Below, in pieces: positions 8,663-16,488 of a stretch of 16,488 bases of DNA. The first letter of the stretch is position 1. The number at the start of each line of letters is the position of its first letter. Under the pieces are notes generated by a model. That model made no database searches. It was given only the letters and a program-made list of their open reading frames with translations, and was not told the origin of the DNA. Location: contig JAHBMJ010001123.1 in NCBI GenBank assembly GCA_018398765.1, positions 2,501 through 18,988 of the forward strand, in the 5' to 3' direction. The stretch comes from Chromera velia (lineage: Eukaryota; Sar; Chromeraceae). A program made the position numbers and the translations under genes.

Positions 8663-8850
8663 ACCTGAATCATGACGTCATCATCGTCTCCAACGGTGTG
8701 AACATCTGCTCGAAGTAGTTGTAGCGACGGTTTGCAGGGAATGCCATTTTATTAAAGGGAGGTGGTTCGCTCACGGATATCTGGATAGACTCAAATCCGA
8801 GAAATCGGAGTTTATTCACCGGAGAAGTTTATTCACTGAAAGTGAGTTCG
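8663..8850. repeat. Direct repeat copy B: exon 1 plus upstream region
   Basis: This is the second copy of the block at 8098-8290. It keeps the start-codon context, the GGTGGTTCGCTCACGGATAT phrase and the doubled GTTTATTCAC motif (8810-8820 and 8827-8836). Confidence 0.85.
8665..8747 (-). pseudogene. Frameshifted duplicate of exon 1
   Basis: From ATG 8747 the frame reads MAFPANRRYNYFEQMFT, matching MTFSTNRLHNYFERIFT of the gene at 8183. One base is missing within the TTCAC(T)NCCGTTGG segment. The frame then leaves the homologous VGDDDDV reading and reaches TGA. The exon end CAG|GTATAT is kept. No homologue of exon 2 follows; the 30-bp palindrome array lies where the intron should be. It is a dead partial duplicate. 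Confidence 0.65.
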
Positions 8851-8986
8851 ATAGCGATCTGTTCAGGATATTATTTGATAGGTGAGGGACAGCTGGATCA
8901 CCCACCAAAAGCGGGTCACATTATACATAATTATTATTACATGTATTTTGGGTGTTGACCGACCCGCATGCGTGGGACCATGTTGT

Positions 8987-9153
8987 AACAACTGTTGTTT
9001 GAAACACCCGTTGCACAATGCCTACTGAACAACTGTTGTTTGAAATACCTACTACTACTGTTACACTGTTGCACTGTTGTAGTGTTGCACTGTTGCAATA
9101 ACTGTTGTTTGAAACACCCGTTGCACAACACCTACTGAACAACTGTTGTTTGA
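8987..9153. repeat. Palindrome array in opposite orientation
   Basis: AACAACTGTTGTT starts at 8987, 9028 and 9138, with a variant at 9097; all continue TTGAA. This is the reverse complement of the CAAACAACAGTTGTT core of the 8460-8652 array. A block of about 50 bp (palindrome, ACACCCGTTGCACAA, palindrome) occurs twice, 110 bp apart. CACTGTTG repeats fill the middle. Confidence 0.85.
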
Positions 9154-9464
9154 AGAAACACCACTGTTAGAAGAGATCAGAGATGGCAGAGACGGCGCCC
9201 AGGGGGCGGAATATTTGACTGTGGAGACGGGGGGGCGCGTTTCCCCCCGGATGCCCTGTTTTTTTTACAGATGCGGAGACGCCCCTATTTGCTGCCCGAG
9301 GCGTATACGTGCAACGCTGTAAAGGCATACAATGACTGCAAACATAGGATCAGTTATCACTAGGTTTTCAATCTGGGTAAGAGCCCTAGTAGTGAGTGGT
9401 ATGCAATGGTCTCTAGCTTCTGGAGGTTAGGAGGAGAGAGGCAGCATAACATAAGAGAGGGAAC
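9154..9464. other. GC-rich spacer
   Basis: G- and C-runs occur at 9200-9250, and an eight-T tract followed by ACAG near 9257-9270 looks like a splice acceptor without a supported exon. Nothing else is supported. Confidence 0.25.
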
Positions 9465-9653
9465 ATGATATGTGGCTCAGTATATATGAGGGCCAGTATG
9501 CTCATGAGTGATACTGAAAATATTTACCAAGAGTATCAAAAATATCTATATGACCGTATAGTCATAATGAATATGAAGTCGCAGACGATTCAGTATGACA
9601 TACTTTTGGTAGAAAAATTGTTAGATATGAAATCGAGCGAAAAAAATTTATAA
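9465..9653 (+). CDS. Short hypothetical ORF (doubtful)
   Basis: ATG 9465 to TAA 9651, 62 codons. It reads SDTENIYQEYQKYLYDRIVI, then a charged and hydrophobic helical tail (DILLVEKLLDMKSSEKNL). The composition is unlike random AT-rich DNA and would suit a small helical protein. There is no domain, no conserved partner in the window and no visible promoter. It could be a remnant of the same mobile or viral material as the BRO-N gene. Confidence 0.25.
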   Translation: MICGSVYMRASMLMSDTENIYQEYQKYLYDRIVIMNMKSQTIQYDILLVEKLLDMKSSEKNL

Positions 9654-10365
9654 ACTCTATGTATTCTAACTAAATGTTGATGCCTGGTAATGAAGGACCG
9701 GTTGCGTTTGCCTGTTAGTATGATACAAATAGCGGTAAAATAAAAAAACAGTCTATAGTGAGATCTCTATTCTTTTTAGAGATTTGAGATATATGAGTAA
9801 AATTCATCTAATTTTTAGAAACACGTCAGTCGAATCTTATGGACTTTTGATCAGATACTTGGGTAAATCAAATCGATTTTTCTGAAAATATACATACATG
9901 CTAAAGTGTGTCATCCACTAGAGTCTACTCATTTTGAGTAGTTAATTTAAACTGAGTACTAGAAAAAAGAGATATACATAGATATCGGAATAGATAATCA
10001 GAGAAGTATTGAATATGATTGGTATAATTCATCCAAAGTAGTAAATTGGGTTTCGGTAATAATATTCTGGTTTTAAAAAAATGTATAAACGAAATTCCTT
10101 TAATTATTTTGAAATCTCATGGGCTTTTTATCAGATGGTCGACTGAATTGCATCAATTATTCTCAGAAAATAAAGTAAACACCGGTTAATTAGAATAGAG
10201 AAGAAAATATTCTTCCTGGGGTTGTTTTCTTTATACAGTGAAAGCGAGCCAGATGATGAAAGTGTCAACATAAGCACTATTTAGCGAATATATTTAATTT
10301 TGTTGAAACAATATGTTTAAATCTTATGAGTTTTGGGTCAGGTGGTTAAGTTAATTAACAATAAC
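9654..10365. repeat. AT-rich tract with three diverged dispersed repeats
   Basis: The phrase AATCT(T/C)ATG(G/A), followed by TTTT..TCAG(A/G)T(A/G), starts near 9833, 10113 and 10320. In the first two copies it runs on to a TC(T/A)GAAAATA phrase, and in the third it stops at GTTAATTAAC where the tRNA-derived element begins. No ORFs. Confidence 0.5.
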
Positions 10366-10628
10366 CCCGTTCCCGGTGTAGGGAGGTCTACCCACACTTC
10401 TTGTTTATGCCTTTGCGGACCCTCTATCTTAATCCTTACACTTCTTGACCTGTCGTCCTTTTCGTACCACCTAGTATCACTTCACCCCTACCACCCGTAG
10501 GCGGAGGTACCCTCACGATCTATTGTGGACTTACACTACTTAGACTGCGGTAGAAATGCTGGCAGCGGGAATCGAACCCACGACCTTTCGGTTGTGAGTC
10601 GAGCGCTCTACCACTAGACTACCAAGGC
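10366..10628 (-). mobile_element. tRNA-derived SINE-like element
   Basis: The minus strand begins with a tRNA-like head (10557-10628). A GC-richer body of about 190 bp follows without ORFs and ends near TTATTGTTAATTAAC. The element lies in AT-rich DNA and breaks off the third dispersed repeat. A tRNA head with intact pol III boxes joined to an unrelated body is the classic SINE layout. I see no clear target-site duplication, and the left edge is approximate. Confidence 0.5.
10557..10628 (-). tRNA. tRNA-like sequence (anticodon CAC by position), probably the SINE head
   Basis: The A box TAGTCTAGTGG (plus 10611-10621) and B box GGTTCGATTCC (plus 10568-10578) are perfect. The T arm pairs (GTGGG/CCCGC), and CTCACAA fits an anticodon loop with CAC (Val). 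However, the acceptor halves GCCTTGG and TGCCAGC pair poorly and the anticodon stem has two mismatches, so it is unlikely to be a working tRNA. Confidence 0.45.
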
Positions 10629-10973
10629 GTTTGACGTATAGAAATATAATTTTTTAAGGATTGATACCACAAGTTTTAAATACTGATTTAAATTACACAG
10701 CTATAATTCTCTGCAATGATTTAACCAATGGTCTACAACGACCCTTACACATATGTAATAACATTTAAAATTGATTAGATACTGTATATTCTTTAAAATA
10801 GAAGACTCATTAGACGTTTAATATATGCATCAAACATGCAGACACCAATGAGAAAAAACTCATAATGCAAAGCTATCTATAGTAAATCATATATATGTCA
10901 GTATGCACACGTGAACATAATACAGCGAAGACTAATAGTGCATATACAGTCAAACAAACGATCCAAAAACACG

Positions 10974-13900
10974 TTAAAAGTCTAGCTCCATTTTTTCTTT
11001 TATCTCCTGGATTAAAGCTGCTGGAGGCGCAGAGCCCCCATGCCAATACCACCGAGTCAAGCATTCGCGGTAGAGAATTGCTTTCTGAAGGGCAACTGTG
11101 GCCTGTCCGTATTGCCACCGCGCTTCAGCGACATCCATCTCGTTTTCGACCCGTTTTGTTCCCGCAGTCGACTTCCAAGTTGGCACTAATTCATAGAGCT
11201 GGGGATTGTGTATTTTGAGCCTAAAGAAAAAGTAAAAGTCATCATACAGCGAATGTGCAACCTTGCGGATTCTCGTTGTTGCATCCCTGACATCCTTGTC
11301 AACCAGATTTCCAAACGACTCGTCGAGGATTCTCACTTCGCGCGGCCAGGCGTCTTGTGGACGGTGATGAGCGCGCTCACGTGTCGTGCTTGAAACCCCA
11401 TCGTCATTCTGTCCGCGATCGGGCGTGCCTTTCGACCACCCCTGCCCCTCGTTGACAGGATCCATCTCCCCAGAATGCAAAGAGCGTTCACCTTCGATGT
11501 GTGACCATACTGTGAGTCCCGGAGGCTGTGCAGCCGGCACAACCTCACAGTGAGTGGAAGAAAACTCGTCCTTGCAATCTGCTATTGCCCTTTGCAAAAC
11601 GGCGTGGATTTTGCCGGCTCCATCAGTAGAACTGCTGAAGAACTCCACGTGAACTTCAGAGTCCGTCGCTCCTAAAGGAGGACACTTTCCAAAGGCACTC
11701 ACAGTCTGACTCTGGAGAAGCCGCGCCAGACGCCCACGAAAGGACTGGCTTTCTCCATCCTTCAAGATTAGGCGTGCCGAGATTCGCCAACCGTTTTCAG
11801 CTGCAGACTCTCGTTCATGGACTCATAAACACAAAAGAACATAGCAAAAAATGCGTGCTGGCGATGTTTTGGTCGTGTCAGGACGCAGGGGCGAGACAGT
11901 CGACACGCACTGGGCACAAGAAAGGGCACGCGGCCTCAAAAGTAAAAACCGATGAAACGGCCAGACAGCAGACAAGCATGCACGTGCAGACCATGCAAAA
12001 CAGGGAGAGTAGATAAGCAGCTCTAAACGGAAAGGCAGCACGGAGCCTCGCAAGGAACAAACCACGAGGACGAAGACAACCTGGGGTACGGTCACGTGAC
12101 CGCTACCACACAAGGTGGATAGGGAGAATTATGAGCTGTAGGGACAACAATGTGCAATGATAAAAAGAAGGGAAGGTACCTCTGGTGGCAAAAACAACAA
12201 GAGAGCCAACAGGCACGAACAGATAAGTACGGGCACACGGAGACCCATATGCGCAAAACACGAAGAATACCATACGATATGCTATCCTTGGCCACGCAGA
12301 CGGCATCCCCCATGACCGCTCGGGGGGAAGGACCGGTACTTGAAGCATGAGGAGAAGGACCGTGCAAGAAGAAACACTGGTATTTCCGGTACACATAACA
12401 GAGAGAAAACATACGGAGGCCCATCGAGTCACAAAAACCCACATGAAAAAGGAGACAGCACTGCAGACGATCTACGAGAATGGCTACGGCTGGATCAATT
12501 TCGCGGTGCGAGCACGACCATACACCGCGCACAAGGAGAGCCGTGAGCTTTGGAGATGACAGCCTGCATTCACTGACCGGAGCTCGCGGAGACCCTCTGC
12601 TGCTGGGCAAGGAGGAGGTTCTCCTTCTTCTGCAGCTCCGTCAGCTGGTCCCTCAGCTGCTGAGGCTCCCAGTCCTTGTATGCACCAGGGTTTTCGTCCG
12701 AAGGCAGACCAAGAGCAGCCTTCACCATCGCTATCTCCTTCCCGACAGCTGCGATCTGCCTCGGGAGATCTGGCTGTCCGCCCGCGACCGCACTGTTTCC
12801 GTTGTACGCGTGCGTGAGCCGGTTCTTCGTCTTGTTGGACAGCGCCCACTCTGCATCACGCATTCAGTCAGCAATTACTGGATGCAAACGGAAGCAGCAT
12901 TCGAGAAGGCGAGAGAAAGAAGAAAAGGCAAAGAGCAGGAACATGGCTCAGGCGACCAAGGGCCAGATGCGGCCAAGGAGAGTGGTGAATCGGAAAGGAC
13001 TCACACAGACACCTAACGTGGGTCACACTTTCGACGACTGCCGACCAACGGATTGAAAACCAACCTGCGGTAATGCCCGTCTCCGCCTTCTTGGGCAGGT
13101 CGATTCCTTGAACACGACAGCGCTGCAAACCGGAGCAAGAAGAACATCAGTGAGATGCCGATTCGATAGCGCATTTCCACAATACAAGCGCACAGAAAAG
13201 AAACAGATGGCGGACTCACTGCGTTCTGAAGCTGCGGTCCCAAGCTCTCGTTGCAGCCATCACCCTCGCCGGGAAGCCCCCAAAGACCTGCAGCCATATG
13301 GAGAGACGGTTTACAGTCTCGCAAAGCAGACAAACGGTGCAACCGCAGTTTACAGCCAAATAGATAGCGATTGACGAGGAAGGAAGCAACAGACCACAAA
13401 AAGACAGACAAGTACCCCAACGGAGTCATGAAGAAAAGACACGACAACTTGAAGAGGCGTACAGGGTATATACACACGGAGTCTCTCAAGGGAGGGAACA
13501 CAAATGGAGAAAAACGGCAGAACAGTGAAACGCGACAAGGAATTGACATAACATATAAACCACCCACGCCTACAATAATCTGGCGAGCACATAAGCAGCC
13601 AAGCTACATGCAGATGGGCAAATTTTCTTGACACGACGCGGAACTGTCTCGAATCCGCAAAAAAAGACATACAGCCAGCAGATTCAGGACACTCATCAGA
13701 TCATCCTACTAATATCAGCTGGTCACGCAACCGACAGACCTGTTGTTGGCCCTTTTGGGGGCGTGCTGCCGTGCTTCTTCCCGATCATTGCCACCATCCG
13801 TACTCCAACAAGGTTGTCGGACGCAACCTGAAGGGAGTGAAAAACAATAGAGCTGACGAAAGACGCCAGGAACAAAGATGCAATCTTCCCAGACTCAGCA

Positions 13901-14773
13901 CGCATTATCATTATTATGTCCTTTGCGATCGATCAATCCATTAAGAGAGGTGTGGAACACATCATCAGCCGCGGATGTGATTCACAGCATGCACATGCAC
14001 AAAAAAAACCACTGTGACAACAAAAAGCTGCACGGCACAAAATCGCACGTGGAAGAGACGCTGGTCCACACAGGAGACTTACCCCTGTTCCCCTGCCCCG
14101 AAACATGGGCGTCCCGATGTTTCCTCCTCCCACAAAGATTCCGAAGTCCCTGTTTCTCACCTGCAGTCAATCGATCAGACACAAAGAGCTCGGAGCGTGC
14201 GCACTTGATTGGCAATGGACGTTACCCTGCGATCGTGCCCCGGGTCCTTGCAGTCGACGATTGAAGGAGACGGCAAGGAGTCTTTATGATCGACAGAAGA
14301 ACAATGAACTGTCTGTGCAAGAAGACTGACTAGACTGACCCTGGTGACCATCGCTCCACCGTCTCCCAACACCTGCACGCTGTTCACTCCCTGTTGTCCG
14401 CCCTCACGTCCCGCGACACCGATCTGCACTCGCAGTATGAGGAAGAGTATACGCGTTATACGTCTGCGCCCCCGTGGTACTGCGTTCCACTGGACAAAGG
14501 GAAACAACAGCTAAACAGAAGGGTACAACGGGATAAACACCTGTGCAGAATTGATCGTTCCATCTCGTCCCTTCTGCAGTGCTCAACATGCAGGGGGCAA
14601 CGTTCTTTGCACACGGATATCTCACCTTCATTGGAGTTTTACGGGGTTTCTCGTGGTACGTCTCCTGTGGACTCGATAGAACTCCACAGGCTCTTCACCA
14701 CCAGATACAAACCGATTCCTTGCCCTATGGGATGAGTCTCCAAGGAGGGCCTTCACGTGCGGGCGAATGCGAC
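10974..14773 (-). CDS. Multi-exon gene, coiled-coil-containing protein of unknown function
   Basis: Exons, in transcription order: 14643-14773, 14541-14573, 14340-14423, 14226-14246, 14083-14160, 13740-13827, 13220-13287, 13065-13122, 12578-12850, 10974-11800 (stop TAA 10974-10976). Reading phase agrees at all nine junctions, giving about 552 residues. Introns are 65-777 bp. Donors are mostly GTAAGT/GTGAGT-like, GTCAGT being used twice. Acceptors are CAG except the 21-nt microexon 14226-14246 (CAAG), which is the least certain. The protein starts basic (RIRPHVKALLGDSSH), then is Gly-rich (FGIFVGGGNIGTPMF, REGGQQG), then has a coiled coil (QQLRDQLTELQKKENLLLAQ). A 275-codon terminal exon has a polar linker and an aromatic helical end (AHSLYDDFYFFFRLKIHNPQ). 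I recognise no family. No Gln in it is encoded by TAA or TAG. Confidence 0.7.
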
Positions 14774-14856
14774 CTGTATGTTAGGTAAAGATGCGTCACG
14801 AACTGCCGACGAGGGCACCTTAGTGTAAGGGTGGACAACCGATTCCGTCTCCTCAG

Positions 14857-14893
14857 GAAACATCCACCGAACAAGAAAAGCGCAACTGGAGCA
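14857..14893 (+). CDS. Candidate upstream exon of the PPC-domain gene
   Basis: The acceptor CGTCTCCTCAG, 37 nt reading ETSTEQEKRNWS plus one base, and a strong donor GTAAGT at 14894. It joins in phase to the acceptor ATCATTGCAG at 15161-15170, giving Arg at the junction. It is small, so this may be chance. If real, the gene starts further upstream and overlaps the minus-strand gene. Confidence 0.25.
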
Positions 14894-14972
14894 GTAAGTA
14901 CGCCTCTCACTCCATATGTACGACTTTAACAGAGAGTAGTAGTAGTCACTAGAGTAACGCAGTTCTTTTTAC

Positions 14973-15165
14973 CAGACCTCAATTTCGGGAAACGGTATAT
15001 ACTGAAATGGACTACTGAATTTCTTGCAGCGGTGGGTGCATGTGTAAAAAGAATTGCGTATCGAATTAGCTCCGCGACGCTCCGCGTGCTGGCTGCGCGA
15101 GATTCGCCCTTTCTCCTCACAAAATCAACGTACATGCACCGCATCATTGCAATTCGATCTATCAT
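14973..15165 (-). CDS. Candidate first exon of the coiled-coil gene
   Basis: The frame from ATG 15165 (MIDRIAMMRCMYVDFVRRKG) ends FSIYRFPKLRS with donor G|GTAAAA at 14971-14972. It joins in phase to the exon at 14643-14773 across a 199-bp intron. With it the protein would be about 617 residues. A shorter exon using the acceptor TTTCAG before 15001 is also possible. It overlaps the 5' part of the plus-strand PPC gene, so the true start remains open. Confidence 0.35.
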
Positions 15166-16291
15166 TGCAGGAACAATTGACTACTTCTGCTCTCCAGACA
15201 ACAGTTGCCCTCCTCCCACCAGCTGCGAAGACTGCAGAAACGGAGGTTTCTCCTGCCCCGGGTTCAGGCGCGTCAGATCCGAGGATAGCAGCATCACGTG
15301 CTCAGTCGATGATTGCTGTTACTGCTACTCTTTTGCGCAGACAGAGACAAGGGATTCCTCTGAGATCGTCGAGCCTCGTAATACCGACACTGGGTACATC
15401 TTGAGATGCAAATTTGACTTCCCTTCAGCAGTGTCGATCACCTTTGGAGGGTCCCCTTCCGAATCACAACAGAGAAAGATGTGCACAGCCCTTGTGAACC
15501 TCATGCAGACTGTGGACACTGATTTCAGGACGGCGGAACCTGTAGGCACCGACATGAACATGTGTATACAGCAAAAGACGAACGTCAAAGGCTACTCGTT
15601 TGAGCTGGAGTGCACGGGCGACGGTGCCCTCCAGATTCCCTCCAGTTTCTTTAACGGAACAGACTCGGAAGGAGAGCCTCTGAGCCCCTCAGACTCCATT
15701 CCCCTCGATGCTGTCAAGTGCGGGATCCGAATCGACCTTGAAGACTCGGAAGAACAGGACCCCAACGATACCCCAGAGCAGGCACAAGTGGTCCCCGCCC
15801 CCGATACCCCCATTCCGTGGCGTTCCAAATTCACTATTCGAACTTCCACAGCTGATCCCCGACCGAGCTTTGACTGGTATCGCTTCACGCTGGCTTCTCC
15901 CACAAGTCTCACTGTCGAAACGTTTGATACCGTTATATCCAACAGTTTCCCCCTTCCCGACACCTACCTTACGCTCTACGATGAACAGCTGACCCAACTG
16001 GCCGACAACGACAACAAAAACTTTTTCACGGTGACGTCCATCATTGTGGTCGATGTGCCTGCGGGCACCTATTTCGTGAGAGTGTCTGCTTGGCCTGGTG
16101 TTGAATGGTTCGCGAATATGGGGTATACCTTGGAGATCACCGCACGCGAATACGAACCACCGACACAAAGCCGCCGCCTGCAAGACGCCCAAAGCTTTGA
16201 GGATCCCTTGGCTGCGAAAGAAGAAGAAGAAGAGGAGAAGCCTCAAGAGGGAATTGAGTTACAGGAAGTAAAGTACACTTACCCCCCACAG
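15134..16291 (+). CDS. Cys-rich protein with a PPC-type domain (3' end beyond the first large exon)
   Basis: From ATG 15134 the frame is open past the window end. Coding character stops at the donor CAG|GTGCGC (16291/16292), leaving 386 codons. Residues about 14-60 are Cys-rich (YFCSPDNSCPPPTSCEDC, then TCSVDDCCYCYSF), as in disulfide-bonded extracellular proteins. At about 209 comes DPNDTPEQAQVV, the usual opening of PPC (pre-peptidase C-terminal) domains. It is followed by DWYRFTLASPTSLTVETF, DTYLTLYDEQ, and PAGTYFVRVSAW up to GYTLEI near 335, a beta-sandwich pattern. A Glu-rich tail (KEEEEEEKPQEG) follows. PPC domains usually sit beside secreted peptidases, but no catalytic part is in view. 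The start is uncertain: ATG 15134 gives a poor signal peptide, and an acceptor at 15170 would remove it, with the real first exon upstream. Confidence 0.75.
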
Positions 16292-16455
16292 GTGCGCGCA
16301 CACACATTGATATTAAATATACACACAGATGAATACATACACACACTGCAGCACTGCAGCCTCCTTTCCCTTTTTGCCCTTCTCTTTCCATCTTCTTCCA
16401 TCTCTTTCTTTGACTCTCTTCCTCCCTTTCTCTTTCTGTTTCTTCTGCTCTCCCC

Positions 16456-16488
<33 letters not shown>
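16292..16488 (+). other. Start of an intron with a (CT)n tract
   Basis: The sequence after the donor at 16292 becomes C/T-rich, with ACACAC runs and then a pure CT run from about 16459 to the edge. The PPC frame stays open through it only because CTC/TCT repeats contain no stops. The next exon lies outside the window. Confidence 0.6.

Noticed and set aside
8375-8673. Minus-strand ORFs with 10-residue repeats (VLFEQLLFDE type)
   Set aside because: A 30-bp repeat is open in all frames; the stretch lies where the intron of a dead exon copy would be.
10557-10628. Functional tRNA-Val (CAC)
   Set aside because: Acceptor and anticodon stems do not pair properly; pol III boxes alone fit a SINE head better.
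12092-12610. 172-codon minus-strand ORF
   Set aside because: It falls mostly in the 777-bp intron and its sequence is Cys/Ser/Leu-rich filler without a domain.
14579-14788. 69-codon plus-strand ORF ending near a GTAAAG donor
   Set aside because: It lies opposite a phase-consistent exon of the minus-strand gene and does not join in phase to the PPC exons.
10974-16291. Ciliate-like genetic code for the host genome
   Set aside because: The two intact genes use only CAA/CAG for Gln over about 900 codons, and one ends at TAA.

Overview
The window looks like nuclear DNA of a protist-type eukaryote. Genes are split by GT-AG introns, some of only 65-120 bp, with microexons. Intergenic DNA is pyrimidine-rich or AT-rich and full of minisatellites. 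There is a tRNA-derived SINE-like element and a BRO-N domain fragment of the kind seen in large DNA viruses and their integrated relatives. I see no bacterial operon signals. An alga such as a chromerid or another alveolate is a guess, not a result.

Layout. Positions 1-306 are the 3' end of a plus-strand gene with an Arg/Ser/Asp/His-rich tail. From 307 to about 3400 I find no convincing gene; the stretch holds microsatellites, an AT-rich tract, an 89-bp-type minisatellite (about 2148-2400) and three copies of a 200-226 bp repeat (about 2690-3340). A decayed minus-strand MYND-finger gene (3472-4302) follows. It lies between two arrays of the same 89-bp minisatellite, and a 34-bp minisatellite (about 4575-5545) comes after. 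From 5615 to about 9160 lies a block of degenerate genes and duplications: a BRO-N gene with in-frame stops, a 240-bp tandem duplication coding on the minus strand, a two-exon minus-strand gene with one TAG (7718-8183), a frameshifted duplicate of its first exon (8665-8747), and two arrays of a 13-bp palindrome in opposite orientation. From about 9660 to 10900 the DNA is AT-rich and carries diverged dispersed repeats and the tRNA-derived element (about 10366-10628).

The right third holds two host-like genes. One is a minus-strand gene of at least ten exons (10974 to about 14773, perhaps to 15165). I assembled it by splice sites and found that reading phase agrees at every junction. It predicts a coiled-coil-containing protein of unknown function. 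The other is a plus-strand gene (from about 15134 to beyond 16291) for a Cys-rich protein with a PPC-type beta-sandwich domain. Its frame stays open to the window edge. The two genes are head to head and may overlap at their 5' ends.

The undamaged genes carry no in-frame stops over about 900 codons. The damaged ORFs between 3.4 and 8.2 kb are broken mainly by TAG or TAA and never internally by TGA in the frame read. I favour pseudogenes, but stop-codon readthrough or reassignment in a foreign element is worth testing.
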